From positions 1 to 64,000 of the forward strand of contig NZ_JAGGLI010000001.1 of assembly GCF_017874355.1 (NCBI RefSeq): DNA of 64,000 nucleotides. Reading direction: 5' to 3'. The position numbers were made by a program, and so were the translations under genes. The first letter of the stretch is position 1. Every line of letters begins with the position of its first letter. This document shows, piece after piece, positions 44,147 to 53,052 of this stretch. The notes under the pieces were generated by a model. The model did no database searches. It saw only the letters and a list, made by a program, of their open reading frames with translations, and was not told where the DNA came from. Source of the DNA: Acetoanaerobium pronyense (GTDB lineage Bacteria > Bacillota > Clostridia > Peptostreptococcales > Filifactoraceae).

Positions 44147-45016
44147 ATGCTTCTGTTAGCAGATAAATGGAATGATTATGAAATAATTGATGCAGGAGAA
44201 GGGGAAAAGCTTGAAAGATGGAAGGATATAATACTTAGAAGACCTGACCCTCAGGCTATTTGGCCATGTGAGAATGAAAACAAAGAGTGGAAGGATGTTC
44301 ATGGTCACTATCACAGAAGTAGCAAAGGTGGAGGTCAGTGGGAATTTAAGAAAAAAGTTCCGGACAGATGGACTATATCCTATAAAGAACTGAAATTTTA
44401 TGTAAAACCCACGGGTTTTAAGCATACTGGGTTATTTCCTGAGCAGGCGGCCAACTGGGAATGGATAATAGAAAAAATAAAAAATGCAGGTAGACCTGTA
44501 AAGGTATTAAATCTCTTTGCGTATACCGGGGGCGCTACCTGCGCTGCTTCTTATGCTGGAGCAAGTGAAGTTTGTCATGTAGATGCGTCAAAGGGAATGG
44601 TATCTTGGGCAAAAGAAAATGCAGAGCTTAGCAATCTTACAAATAATAAAATAAGATTTATTGTTGATGATGTATTTAAATTTGTTCAAAGGGAAATAAG
44701 AAGAGGAAACAAATACGATGCTATAATTATGGACCCTCCTTCATATGGAAGAGGACCAAATGGAGAAATATGGAAGCTTGAAGAGGAGCTGCCAAGACTT
44801 ATTGAGGTTACTAAGGATGTTCTTAGTGATGATCCTCTTTTTGTACTCTTAAATTCTTATACAACAGGACTTTCTCCAACTGCCATAGAAAATATGATGA
44901 AGCTTATAATTCAAAAGGAAAAAGGCGGAGAAGTTTATAGTGGAGAAATAGGCATTCCTGTAAAAAAAGATTCACTTGTCCTTCCATGTGGGATTTATGG
45001 AAGATGGGAGAAATAA
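44147..45016 (+). CDS. Class I SAM-dependent methyltransferase (rRNA-type)
   Basis: This 289-residue protein has a SAM-binding loop LNLFAYTGGAT (121-131), an acidic motif HVDASKGMVSWAKEN and the catalytic motif DPPSY (196-200), the pattern of RlmI/RlmK-like RNA methyltransferases. The N-terminal 90 residues are a beta-rich substrate domain rather than a PUA domain. It is followed 1 bp later by a pseudouridine synthase, supporting an RNA-modification role. The target base is unknown. Confidence 0.82.
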   Translation: MLLLADKWNDYEIIDAGEGEKLERWKDIILRRPDPQAIWPCENENKEWKDVHGHYHRSSKGGGQWEFKKKVPDRWTISYKELKFYVKPTGFKHTGLFPEQAANWEWIIEKIKNAGRPVKVLNLFAYTGGATCAASYAGASEVCHVDASKGMVSWAKENAELSNLTNNKIRFIVDDVFKFVQREIRRGNKYDAIIMDPPSYGRGPNGEIWKLEEELPRLIEVTKDVLSDDPLFVLLNSYTTGLSPTAIENMMKLIIQKEKGGEVYSGEIGIPVKKDSLVLPCGIYGRWEK

Positions 45017-45017
45017 A

Positions 45018-45683
45018 ATGAAGATAGATGTAATATACGAAGACAACCATATAATAGTAGCAAACAAACCTTTTTCGATTCCTACCCAAGAAGATGAATC
45101 TAAAGATATGGACATGCTCAGAATTATAAAGGGATATATAAAAGAAAAGTACAATAAGCCTGGAGAGGTTTTTATAGGACTCCTTCATAGATTAGATAGG
45201 GTTTCAGGAGGAGTGATGGTATTTGCTAGGACTTCAAAGGCAGCTTCGAGATTGTCAGAGCAGATTAGAAAAAAGAAAGTTTCAAAGACTTATTTGACAG
45301 TAGTCGAAGGAATACTGGAGTCAAAGGATGGGGAAATGATTGATTACCTCCTGAAAGATAAAGAAAAAAACAAGGTGAAATCTGTAGATTCACAAACTAA
45401 AAATTCAAAAGAGGCAATTTTACAGTACAAGGTACTAGATGAAAAGGATAACATGTCCCTTGTGGAAGTAAACTTGATTACCGGTAGATCTCATCAAATC
45501 AGGGTACAGTTTTCAAGTCGAGGCTTTCCTATTTTAGGGGATATGAAATACGGCTCTAAAAATCCTAGAGAAAAATCTATAGCACTTTGGTCGAATTCAT
45601 TATCCTTTGAACACCCGACCTTAAAAGAGACTATGAAGTTTGAGTCAAATCCTCCAAAGGAATATCCATGGAACTTGTTTTAA
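45018..45683 (+). CDS. RluA-family pseudouridine synthase
   Basis: This enzyme isomerises uridine to pseudouridine in rRNA or tRNA. The 221-residue catalytic domain has Asp60 in LLHRLDRVSGG, DVIYEDNHIIVANKP near the start and GRSHQIRVQFSSRGFPILGD. There is no N-terminal S4 domain, which points to the shorter RluA/RluC-catalytic type. GGGAG at 45006-45010 sets ATG 45018, not the longer frame from 44976. It overlaps nothing but sits 1 bp from the methyltransferase. Confidence 0.88.
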   Translation: MKIDVIYEDNHIIVANKPFSIPTQEDESKDMDMLRIIKGYIKEKYNKPGEVFIGLLHRLDRVSGGVMVFARTSKAASRLSEQIRKKKVSKTYLTVVEGILESKDGEMIDYLLKDKEKNKVKSVDSQTKNSKEAILQYKVLDEKDNMSLVEVNLITGRSHQIRVQFSSRGFPILGDMKYGSKNPREKSIALWSNSLSFEHPTLKETMKFESNPPKEYPWNLF

Positions 45684-45731
45684 GTAAAGTCTACTATTAG
45701 AAAAATTTTAGCATAAAAGTATTTTCATTAA

Positions 45732-45782
45732 AAAACTGCTTAGTATTAAATCCTTTTCAGGTATTATACCAAGCAGTTTTTA
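45732..45782. terminator. Bidirectional terminator between the pseudouridine synthase and uppP
   Basis: AAAACTGCTT (45732-45741) pairs with AAGCAGTTTT (45771-45780), with flanking A and T runs. It suits both converging genes; the loop is long (29 bases), with some inner pairing (GTATTA / GGTATTATAC). Confidence 0.75.
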
Positions 45783-46592
45783 TTATTTGATAAATAAAAA
45801 ATAAGCCATAAAAACTACAGATAAAATCATTCTGTAATAACCAAAGATTTTGAAATCGTGCTTTTTAATATAGTCAAGAAACACCCTAATTACTATAAGG
45901 GATACTATAAAGGAAAGGACGCTTCCAAATGCAAGCAAGAACCACTCCCATGAAGTAAATACAAGACCGTTTTTATAAAGCCTAAGAAATGTCGCACCAA
46001 ACATAGTAGGGATTGCAAGAAAAAAAGAAAATTCTGCGGCAGCCACTCTTGAAGCACCAACAAGCATTCCACCTATAATAGTTGCAGCGGATCTCGAAGT
46101 ACCAGGGACCATAGCAAGGCACTGCACAAGACCAATTGTAAAAGCTGTCCTATATGTAATATCATAAACAGTATTAAATTTTGCAGGTTTTTCTCTTTTT
46201 TCTATAAGTACGATTACGAGACCCCAAATAAATAAGGCAAGGGCAACTACTGTTACATTGAAGAGATATTCATCTATAATATCATCAAATAAAAGTCCAA
46301 GCACCATGGCAGGTAAAACCCCTACAATAACCTTTTTCCATACGTTAAAGGTCATCTGCCTTTCTGTTTTGCCCTTTTTTTTGTCAAATGGATTCAACTT
46401 TTCAAAATAAAGAACTACTACAGCCATTATAGCACCTAGCTGAATGATTACATTGAAGTTGTTTGCAAAAGATGCAGGCTCTAGAGCTACAAACTCATTT
46501 GCAAGAATAAGGTGTCCGGTACTACTGACAGGTACAAACTCAGTAACTCCTTCAACTATACTAAGTATTATCACTTTAATTATGTCCATCAT
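45783..46592 (-). CDS. uppP: Undecaprenyl-diphosphatase UppP (BacA)
   Basis: UppP recycles the cell-wall lipid carrier by removing a phosphate from undecaprenyl diphosphate, and can give bacitracin resistance. The 269-residue membrane protein has the two active-site regions EGVTEFVPVSSTGHL and PGTSRSAATI. An open frame extends to 46661, but AGGAGG on the minus strand fits ATG 46592. About eight helices are expected. It is monocistronic. Confidence 0.95.
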   Translation of the reverse strand: MMDIIKVIILSIVEGVTEFVPVSSTGHLILANEFVALEPASFANNFNVIIQLGAIMAVVVLYFEKLNPFDKKKGKTERQMTFNVWKKVIVGVLPAMVLGLLFDDIIDEYLFNVTVVALALFIWGLVIVLIEKREKPAKFNTVYDITYRTAFTIGLVQCLAMVPGTSRSAATIIGGMLVGASRVAAAEFSFFLAIPTMFGATFLRLYKNGLVFTSWEWFLLAFGSVLSFIVSLIVIRVFLDYIKKHDFKIFGYYRMILSVVFMAYFLFIK

Positions 46593-46668
46593 AAAAAATG
46601 TCCTCCTAAAAATTTGTTTTGTTATCCTTAATAGTAAAACATAAGATTCATTTATGTTCAAGATAAAA

Positions 46669-46692
46669 AGCAGACTAAAAATTAAGTCTGCT
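46669..46692 (-). terminator. Terminator of the MacAB-like operon
   Basis: AGCAGACT and AGTCTGCT form a perfect 8-bp stem; on the minus strand a TTTTT run follows at 46668-46664. It lies 18 bp after the ABC ATPase stop. Confidence 0.78.
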
Positions 46693-46710
46693 CCTTAAAA
46701 TTTCTAAGTT

Positions 46711-47484
46711 CTATTTTTCGGTGCTTTTAAATTTTTTTTGGAAATATATACAGTGCTCAGGAGCAAGGCATTCCCAAAGATTTTCTCCTTTTGAAGCCGT
46801 TAGATAGTCTTTATCTATATTTCCGTCTATCATCTCTATTACTCTATCGGATTTTGAAGCAAGATGCCTGTCATGAGTAACTACTATAAAAGTCGTGCCC
46901 ATATCTTTATTTATTGTCCTCAGAAGCTCATAAACTTGATCTGTAGATTCTGTATCAAGATTTCCTGTAGGTTCATCTGCTAAAACAAGAGCAGGATTAT
47001 TAATCAGGGATCTTGCGATTGCAACTCTTTGCTGCTGACCTCCTGATAAATCTGTTGACTTGTTGTTCATTCTCTCCTTTAATCCTACAATTTCAAGGAG
47101 TTCTTTAGCTCTATCCATCAACTTAGAAGTTGGGGACTTATATTTTATCCATGTAGGAATCAAAACATTTTCAAGTGCTGTGAACTCTGGAAGGAGATGA
47201 TGAAACTGAAATATAAATCCAAGGTTAATATTTCTAAATTCAGCAAGTTCCTTGTCATTCATTAATGTCAAATCCTTTCCTCTAAAAAGTATCTTCCCGG
47301 AGGAGGCATTATCTAAGGTTCCAAGGATATTAAGGAGTGTGGTTTTTCCAGAACCTGAAGGCCCTATGATGCTTACAAATTCCTTATAGTCTATATCTAG
47401 GTTGACTCCATGAAGAACCTTTGTTTGTATTTTTGTTCCATATATTTTCACAAGGTTCTCAGTTTTTAGAAGCTTATCATCCAT
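46711..47484 (-). CDS. MacB/LolD-type ABC ATPase
   Basis: This 257-residue ATPase energises a tripartite-like efflux set. Walker A is GPSGSGKT, with Q-loop FIFQFHHLLPEFTALENV (typical of LolD/MacB), signature LSGGQQQR and Walker B LVLADEPTGNLD. A C-terminal tail with two cysteines (WECLAPEHCIYF) is unusual. It overlaps the FtsX-like permease by 8 bp. In Gram-positive relatives such sets export peptides or antibiotics. Confidence 0.87.
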   Translation of the reverse strand: MDDKLLKTENLVKIYGTKIQTKVLHGVNLDIDYKEFVSIIGPSGSGKTTLLNILGTLDNASSGKILFRGKDLTLMNDKELAEFRNINLGFIFQFHHLLPEFTALENVLIPTWIKYKSPTSKLMDRAKELLEIVGLKERMNNKSTDLSGGQQQRVAIARSLINNPALVLADEPTGNLDTESTDQVYELLRTINKDMGTTFIVVTHDRHLASKSDRVIEMIDGNIDKDYLTASKGENLWECLAPEHCIYFQKKFKSTEK

Positions 47485-48673
47485 TTCTAATCACCTCCAT
47501 AGGGTTGAGGGATGATGATTTTTTTGCAGGGATAAAAGATGATATTATACCTGCCATTGTAGAGACTATGATTACTAAAACTATATTTTCTCTTTCGATT
47601 GTTAGAGGGAAAAGAGGTCCCGAAATAGTTTGAGTTCCTATTAAAAAACCTTGAATCAATCCAAACCCTAAAATAACTCCAGTAACGCCTCCTAAAAGCC
47701 CTAACAATCCACCCTGTAAAAGAAAAATTCTACTTGCAGAATTACTTGTAGTACCCATAGCTTTTAGTATTCCTATTTGCTTTGACTTTTGAACTACTGA
47801 TACTGCAAGAACACTTGATATTCCAAGAGCTATTGCAAGGAGTACAAAAGCTTGTATAGTCAAAGAAGAGCTTGACTGACTAGTTAAAGCAGTAAGGAGC
47901 TGGGCATTTTGCTCTTTCCAGTTCTCGGTTTCAACAGATGGATATATTTCTTGAATTCTTTTTGCTATAATATCTGCTTCAAATGGCTCATCTACTTGGA
48001 TTTCCAAGGAATTTATATTTCCGCCAAGATTATATAGCCTCTGAGCTCTACTTAGCTCCATAAAAATCCATGATGAGTTTAGGTTTTCTGTCTCAAGGTC
48101 AAATATACCTCCCACTATAAAGTTTTGCACTTCTCCTTGGGGGAGTGTGATTTGGAGGATATCATCTATCTTGTAATCAAATTCCTCGGCTAAAGATTTT
48201 CCTATTAAAATATAATTTGCATCTAAAAATGATGTTCCAGAAACTAGCCTACTACTTATATTGTAAATTTGGTCTGCGAGCTCAAGGTTTATACCTTTCA
48301 CTATAATAGAAGAATTTCTATTTCCCTTTCTTAAAAAACCATTTCCGCTTATAGAAGGGGAGATAGACTCAATGGAGCTTATTGACCCAATTGCAGACAT
48401 TACATCTTCATAATTTTCAAGTTCTTCATTTTTTTTAGGAGTATTTATAAAAGCTGTACTTGAAAGGTTTTCAAAGCTCTGCTCCTTTCCTTTTACTGTG
48501 ATTTGGGGTGAGTTTCCTATAGTAGAATTTACGAGATCGTCTTGAAGTCCACCTATAAGAGAGCTTAAAAAAACCTGAACAGCAACTCCAACGGCTATCC
48601 CCAAAAGTATAAAAAGGGTTTGAGCTTTTCCGTCCCTTAAAAATCTAATTGCTATCTTCCATTCATATAGCAT
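47477..48673 (-). CDS. MacB-type permease (FtsX domain)
   Basis: This 398-residue protein has one N-terminal helix, a large extracytoplasmic domain (about 45-260) and three C-terminal helices with the FtsX pattern: SVVQKSKQIGILKAMGTTSN and the final SSFIPAKKSSSLNPMEVIR. It starts at the base that ends the adaptor gene (TAATG) and overlaps the ATPase. Partner of the ATPase in a mechanotransmission-type exporter; the substrate is unknown. Confidence 0.86.
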   Translation of the reverse strand: MLYEWKIAIRFLRDGKAQTLFILLGIAVGVAVQVFLSSLIGGLQDDLVNSTIGNSPQITVKGKEQSFENLSSTAFINTPKKNEELENYEDVMSAIGSISSIESISPSISGNGFLRKGNRNSSIIVKGINLELADQIYNISSRLVSGTSFLDANYILIGKSLAEEFDYKIDDILQITLPQGEVQNFIVGGIFDLETENLNSSWIFMELSRAQRLYNLGGNINSLEIQVDEPFEADIIAKRIQEIYPSVETENWKEQNAQLLTALTSQSSSSLTIQAFVLLAIALGISSVLAVSVVQKSKQIGILKAMGTTSNSASRIFLLQGGLLGLLGGVTGVILGFGLIQGFLIGTQTISGPLFPLTIERENIVLVIIVSTMAGIISSFIPAKKSSSLNPMEVIRNG

Positions 48674-49875
48674 TACGGCTCACCCTTAATTTTTATTTTA
48701 TCATTTTCATTTATTTCCTGGGGATCAAGCACCATTGTAGAGCTTGAAATATTCCCAGATATGATTCGCTTGGCCCCAGTACCCCTAGCAGTTATTTCCA
48801 GTTTTTTAGCTATCCCTTCCTCCTCCGTTAATATATAGGTTTTTCCATCTTCAGCTAATATATATGATGCATTTAGGACTAAAGCATCTTTATTTTCATT
48901 AATGACTAACTCAACAGTAACGCTAAGGTCTATTAAAAACAAATCTAGAGATTCGGGTGGGATAGCAACTTCTATAGGAACTGTACCAGTTTCCTTATCG
49001 ACTAAGTTGGATATTTTTGTAACATAAGACTCCACAGCTATATCTGGGTTTGAGGAGGGATATATATATGCTTTTTGTCCCAAAGAAATTTTTGTTATAT
49101 TTTTTTCGTCCACTTCAACATAAGCATATTTTTCGCTTATATCTGCAATTTCAAATATGGTCTGCCCTGTCTGGACAACCTCTCCAGCTGAAGAATTGAG
49201 TTTGACTACAGTCCCTGATATTGGAGAGATTATAGTATATTTACTATAATCTGAACGTGCAGACTGAAGGCTTGCCCTGCTTTGAGATACAGAGCTAAGA
49301 GCTTTCTTTGCCTCTGTTCCGTTTTGAGAAAGAGATAACTCAGTTATTTTTGCACTTTCCAATCTTTTTTCTAAAATAGCAAATTGGTCTTCTAATTTTG
49401 TAAACTCAACTTCAGGGATAGCTCCTTCCTTTAAAAGGATTTCATATCTGTCTTTTTCCCTTTTGAGATTTTCAAGCTCAAGCTCTAGTCTTAATCTCTC
49501 TTTTTCTGCAAGATCATAATTTGTTGATACGATACTTTCATAACTTGCATTTGCAGAATTTATCGAAGCGTTTATTTCTCTGATTCTATTATCCACAGAA
49601 CTTGAGTCTAAAGATGCAAGGGCTTGTCCTCTATTTACATAATCCCCTTCTCTAATATTTATTCTAGTTATCTTTGCTGATACCTCGGGAGATAATATTA
49701 CATAATCCTTAGGGATTACTCTACCGCTGCCAAGTACAGTCTCATTGAAATCCTCTTTAGATGGATTAATATAAGAGACCTCCACAGGTCTATTTAAAAA
49801 TGAATAGCCTAAATATCCGGCCCCAATCAAAATCACAAAAACTAAAATATATTTCAAGACTTTCTTATAATTCAT
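48673..49875 (-). CDS. MacA-like membrane-fusion (HlyD/RND adaptor) protein
   Basis: This 400-residue protein has an N-terminal anchor (about 8-27), a split lipoyl domain (ITRINIREGDYVNRGQALASLD and SPISGTVVKLNSSAGEVV) and a long coiled-coil hairpin between them (about 100-210). A beta-barrel region and a membrane-proximal domain follow. It is the adaptor of the MacAB-like set. GGGGGTG precedes ATG 49875. Upstream lies a small palindrome TGAAA-TCG-TTTCA at 49920-49932 that could be an operator. Confidence 0.86.
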   Translation of the reverse strand: MNYKKVLKYILVFVILIGAGYLGYSFLNRPVEVSYINPSKEDFNETVLGSGRVIPKDYVILSPEVSAKITRINIREGDYVNRGQALASLDSSSVDNRIREINASINSANASYESIVSTNYDLAEKERLRLELELENLKREKDRYEILLKEGAIPEVEFTKLEDQFAILEKRLESAKITELSLSQNGTEAKKALSSVSQSRASLQSARSDYSKYTIISPISGTVVKLNSSAGEVVQTGQTIFEIADISEKYAYVEVDEKNITKISLGQKAYIYPSSNPDIAVESYVTKISNLVDKETGTVPIEVAIPPESLDLFLIDLSVTVELVINENKDALVLNASYILAEDGKTYILTEEEGIAKKLEITARGTGAKRIISGNISSSTMVLDPQEINENDKIKIKGEP

Positions 49876-49949
49876 AACGCACCCCCAAATCTAATTTTAT
49901 CGTGATATCATACCCAATATGAAATCGTTTCAATTATTTATTTATAGAT

Positions 49950-50726
49950 TTAGGTTAAAATATCGTAAAGAGCTTTTTCTGCTCTTTTAAAATCAATAAA
50001 AAATGGGCTTGAAGCAATGGTTACAATAGATGCTTTTTTCAAAAATTTTTTTATAATATCTATTTTTATCTCATAGTTTATATAATCCATATCCTCACTG
50101 AAAAAATCAAGATCAATATCTACAATAAAGGATTCTTTGTCATCAAGAAATTTTTGAGATTCACTCAAGCTATAAGTTGAATCCACAATAATAAGGTCAG
50201 AAACTATATTTTCTTCCTGCAAAGGAGAGATGAAATTTCCAACATTTAAGACTCCATTTGTATAGTAAAAAGCTCTATCTAAAGGGCTAATTGTAGTGGG
50301 AATATCCATATCTATGTCTTTTAAAAAGCTTATGACATCAATATCCTTAACATCTTTAAGCCATAAATCAGGAATTCGAGTATCTTTATGTTGATCAAAA
50401 TGAATCATTTTTTGTCTATTTTTAATTTTTTTTGTAAATACTTCTTCATATATAAAATAAAAAGCATGGTTGTGATTGTCAAAAATATAATAACTTACTC
50501 CTTCAGGACTTTTGTATTCTAAAAATGATTCTAGTCCTTTGAATCCAAGCTCTACGCCTTCATCAACTTCTACAAAACCATATTTCAGACCTTCCTTTAA
50601 AATGATCTCATTTGATTTTTTAAGCTTTGGTATATATATTTTTTTTATGCTTTTTCTTCTAGAATAGGAAAAGCTATTATTCCCTATAGCTTTTTCAATA
50701 AAAAATCCTTTCTGATAATAGCTCAT
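49950..50726 (-). CDS. UPF0489-family protein, arginase-like metal motifs
   Basis: This 258-residue protein belongs, by its motifs, to UPF0489, whose function is not established. Three clusters look like metal ligands of the arginase/deacetylase fold: FDNHNHAFYF, IHFDQHKDTR and IVDIDLDFFS. A di-metal hydrolase is plausible, but no substrate can be inferred. AAAGGAGTGA precedes ATG 50726. It lies 74 bp ahead of macA on the same strand, so co-transcription is possible. Confidence 0.72.
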   Translation of the reverse strand: MSYYQKGFFIEKAIGNNSFSYSRRKSIKKIYIPKLKKSNEIILKEGLKYGFVEVDEGVELGFKGLESFLEYKSPEGVSYYIFDNHNHAFYFIYEEVFTKKIKNRQKMIHFDQHKDTRIPDLWLKDVKDIDVISFLKDIDMDIPTTISPLDRAFYYTNGVLNVGNFISPLQEENIVSDLIIVDSTYSLSESQKFLDDKESFIVDIDLDFFSEDMDYINYEIKIDIIKKFLKKASIVTIASSPFFIDFKRAEKALYDILT

Positions 50727-50896
50727 AAAGTCACTCCTTTAATTAATTTTTTTAGAAATAGTATGTATATAGCTAGATTATAATATGTTTACTTATAGTT
50801 TTAAATACATTACAATATAAAGGTTAGCTAATTAGAGGAAATTTGATAGATAAATAAAAATACTGAGTGAGTTTGAGATAGTGAGGGGAAATATAA

Positions 50897-51769
50897 ATGT
50901 TAGAATTTCTATCTGCTTTTGGACTTATTTTTGTTGCTGAAATGGGAGATAAAACACAGCTTTTAGCTCTTGCCTTTTCTACAAAATACAAGACAGGGGA
51001 TGTATTAAAGGGAGTTTTTGCTGGAGCATTTTTGAATCATGCATTAGCTATACTTTTTGCATCTTTTATCTCTAGATATGCATCGCTAAACAGTATTCAG
51101 GTAATAGCGAGTTTTATTTTTCTGGTATTTGGGTTTTTATCATTAGTTATAGAGTATGAAGATGAGGATGAAAAAGAAGGAAAGTCGTTTTCCAATCCTA
51201 TATTAGCAGTAGCTGTTGCATTTTTTATAGGAGAACTTGGAGATAAGACTCAGCTCACAGCTATGGCATTAGGTGCGGGTGCAAAGAGTCCTTTTATGGT
51301 TCTTTTAGGAACTTCGTTATCTATGGTAGTTGTAAGTTACGTTGGTATATACACAGGTAAGATACTTGGGAAAAAAATTCCAGAGATTACAATGAAAATG
51401 ATAGCAGCAGTTATTTTCTTGATATTTGGATTTAATGGACTATATAGTTATATACCTTCAAACTACATAAACATTAGCTCTTTAATTTTAGCTACTTTAC
51501 TTACTATTTCTATAATTGCATGGATTTTCAAGCTTAATATAAAAAATAGGGAAGACTACTATACAAAAAAGCTCTCCAATCTCATTTCATTATGCTCAGG
51601 ATGTTCAAGACATGATCCAGAGTGTGAGAGAGCAATTGAAATAAATGAGATTACCCAGAAGTACATAGGAGAGGGAGTCCCTTTTTTAGGAGATATAATA
51701 GGATATATAGAGTCTCTAAAAAATATTTCTCCAGAAAAAGGAGAAAAGATTAAAAAACTATGTGATTAG
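50897..51769 (+). CDS. GDT1/TMEM165-family cation (Mn2+/Ca2+) exporter
   Basis: The family (UPF0016) exports Mn2+ or Ca2+. This 290-residue protein has the two inverted repeats with signature EMGDKTQ (15-21) and ELGDKTQ (113-119), and about seven helices split by an acidic loop (EYEDEDEKEG). Unlike most bacterial members it has a roughly 80-residue soluble C-terminal tail with Cys233, Cys236 and Cys243 (CSGCSRHDPEC). No yybP-ykoY manganese riboswitch was recognised upstream. GAGGGGAAA precedes ATG 50897. Confidence 0.88.
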   Translation: MLEFLSAFGLIFVAEMGDKTQLLALAFSTKYKTGDVLKGVFAGAFLNHALAILFASFISRYASLNSIQVIASFIFLVFGFLSLVIEYEDEDEKEGKSFSNPILAVAVAFFIGELGDKTQLTAMALGAGAKSPFMVLLGTSLSMVVVSYVGIYTGKILGKKIPEITMKMIAAVIFLIFGFNGLYSYIPSNYINISSLILATLLTISIIAWIFKLNIKNREDYYTKKLSNLISLCSGCSRHDPECERAIEINEITQKYIGEGVPFLGDIIGYIESLKNISPEKGEKIKKLCD

Positions 51770-51800
51770 AATTATAAAACCTAAATATATAAAATTAAAC

Positions 51801-51857
51801 ACCCCTCCATTTGACTAAAGCTCTCTATTAAAGAGATGTAGTTGGGAGGGGTTTTTA
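51801..51857. terminator. Terminator between the GDT1 gene and the psuG-like gene
   Basis: ACCCCTCC (51801-51808) pairs with GGAGGGGT (51845-51852), followed by a T run. A small inner hairpin (CTCT-N-AGAG) sits in the loop. The plus-strand use is clear; on the minus strand the run after the stem is TTTAATTTTAT, so bidirectional action is possible. Confidence 0.78.
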
Positions 51858-51866
51858 TTATTTATA

Positions 51867-52787
51867 TCATTCTATATAAAGGGAGCTTAGCTCTTTTGCA
51901 ATCAGGCAGGAAAGCCTAGCGTTATTTTTTAAAATTGTTCCTATATTTTTTTTTGTCTTTCCTTTGGTAAGGCTATCTAGCTCTTCTACCATATAGGTAG
52001 TAAAATCTTTTCTATCAATTTTTTCTTCTTTTGCTTTTATAATAGCTTTTGTAACATAACCTTCTATTGTGTTTTTATCTATAATGCATTCCTCTGGTAC
52101 GGGGTTTGTAATAATTACTCCCCCTTTAAGTCCTAAGTTCCATTTTACATCTATAAGATGAGAAATATCCTTTACATTATCCATTCTATACTCTACCTTA
52201 AGTCTATCATCAAGTACATAAAATGCAGGGAAGATATCTGTAAGATGTCCGATTACTGGCACACCATAGGTTTTTAGGTATTCTAAAGTAAGGGGAATAT
52301 CAAATATATAGTTAACTCCAGAGCACACTACTGCAACGCTTATATTGGAGAGTTCCTGAAGGTCTGATGAAATATCAAAATTTTCAAGTGCTCCCCTATG
52401 TACACCTCCAATAGCGCCAGTTGAAAAGACCTTAATACCTGCAAGTTTTGATATTATTATGGAAGTCGCTGCTGTAGTTGTCCCTGAAAGGTTTTGGGAT
52501 ACAAAATAAGCAATATCTCTTGTAGAAATCTTATGAGGGTCATCATCTGCAAGTAAAATAGAAATTTCGGAAGGTGTAAGTCCTGCAACTAGATTGCCAT
52601 TTAATACACCAATGGTAGCAGGAAAACATCCTAGGCTTCTAACTATGTTTTCTATTTCTAAGGCGAGCTCAAGACTTTTAGGATAGGGTATTACCTTTGA
52701 GATACTGTTTAATTCAAGTCCAACGACAGGCTTGTTAGACCTTATGGCTTTTTTTAAGTCATTATTTATATGTAGATATTTATTCAC
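51867..52787 (-). CDS. PsuG-like pseudouridine-5'-phosphate glycosidase homologue lacking the key lysine
   Basis: PsuG splits pseudouridine 5'-phosphate reversibly into uracil and ribose 5-phosphate. The 306-residue protein keeps the fold and much of the active site: Glu25 (GLELNS), Lys86 (HKISTRD), TGAIGGVHRGA, Asp142 in DISSDLQEL and NPVPEE. The lysine that forms the ribose Schiff base in E. coli (Lys166, in AGAKSILD) is Asn159 here (SGVNYIFD), and the ESTIISHG loop is ELNSISKV. It may be inactive or have another role. The start is GTG 52787 behind GGGGG. No psuK neighbour. Confidence 0.8.
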   Translation of the reverse strand: MNKYLHINNDLKKAIRSNKPVVGLELNSISKVIPYPKSLELALEIENIVRSLGCFPATIGVLNGNLVAGLTPSEISILLADDDPHKISTRDIAYFVSQNLSGTTTAATSIIISKLAGIKVFSTGAIGGVHRGALENFDISSDLQELSNISVAVVCSGVNYIFDIPLTLEYLKTYGVPVIGHLTDIFPAFYVLDDRLKVEYRMDNVKDISHLIDVKWNLGLKGGVIITNPVPEECIIDKNTIEGYVTKAIIKAKEEKIDRKDFTTYMVEELDSLTKGKTKKNIGTILKNNARLSCLIAKELSSLYIE

Positions 52788-52975
52788 ATAAATTCCCCCT
52801 GTAGATATTTGAGTTAAGATAGTTGCATTATACCCTCTATGTATCTGAAATAACCAGTCTATTTCTAAAAAATAATAGAGTTACTTAAAAATATATAAAA
52901 CAATTTAGGTCATATTTTTCTTTAAAATAATTTCCTGAAAACTTTTTTCTTAAATATTTTAATATAAAAAAGTGA

Positions 52976-53003
52976 TTGAACAAGAAATTTATGGAAATAC
53001 TAT
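52976..53003 (+). promoter_or_regulatory. Probable promoter of the arc operon
   Basis: TTGAAC (52976-52981), a 16-bp spacer and TACTAT (52998-53003) precede arcA by about 50 bp. The 265-bp region upstream is very AT-rich; no convincing ArgR box was recognised. Confidence 0.45.
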
Positions 53004-53052
53004 AGTAATGTATTGAAATAAATAAAATGAAATTCAAGTCGAGGTGACTGAA

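Noticed and set aside
50727-50896. yybP-ykoY manganese riboswitch before the GDT1 gene
   Set aside because: Expected from known family regulation, but the conserved loops were not seen in this AT-rich stretch.
52788-53040. ArgR box before arcA
   Set aside because: AT-rich words only loosely resemble the ARG consensus; no good palindrome was found.
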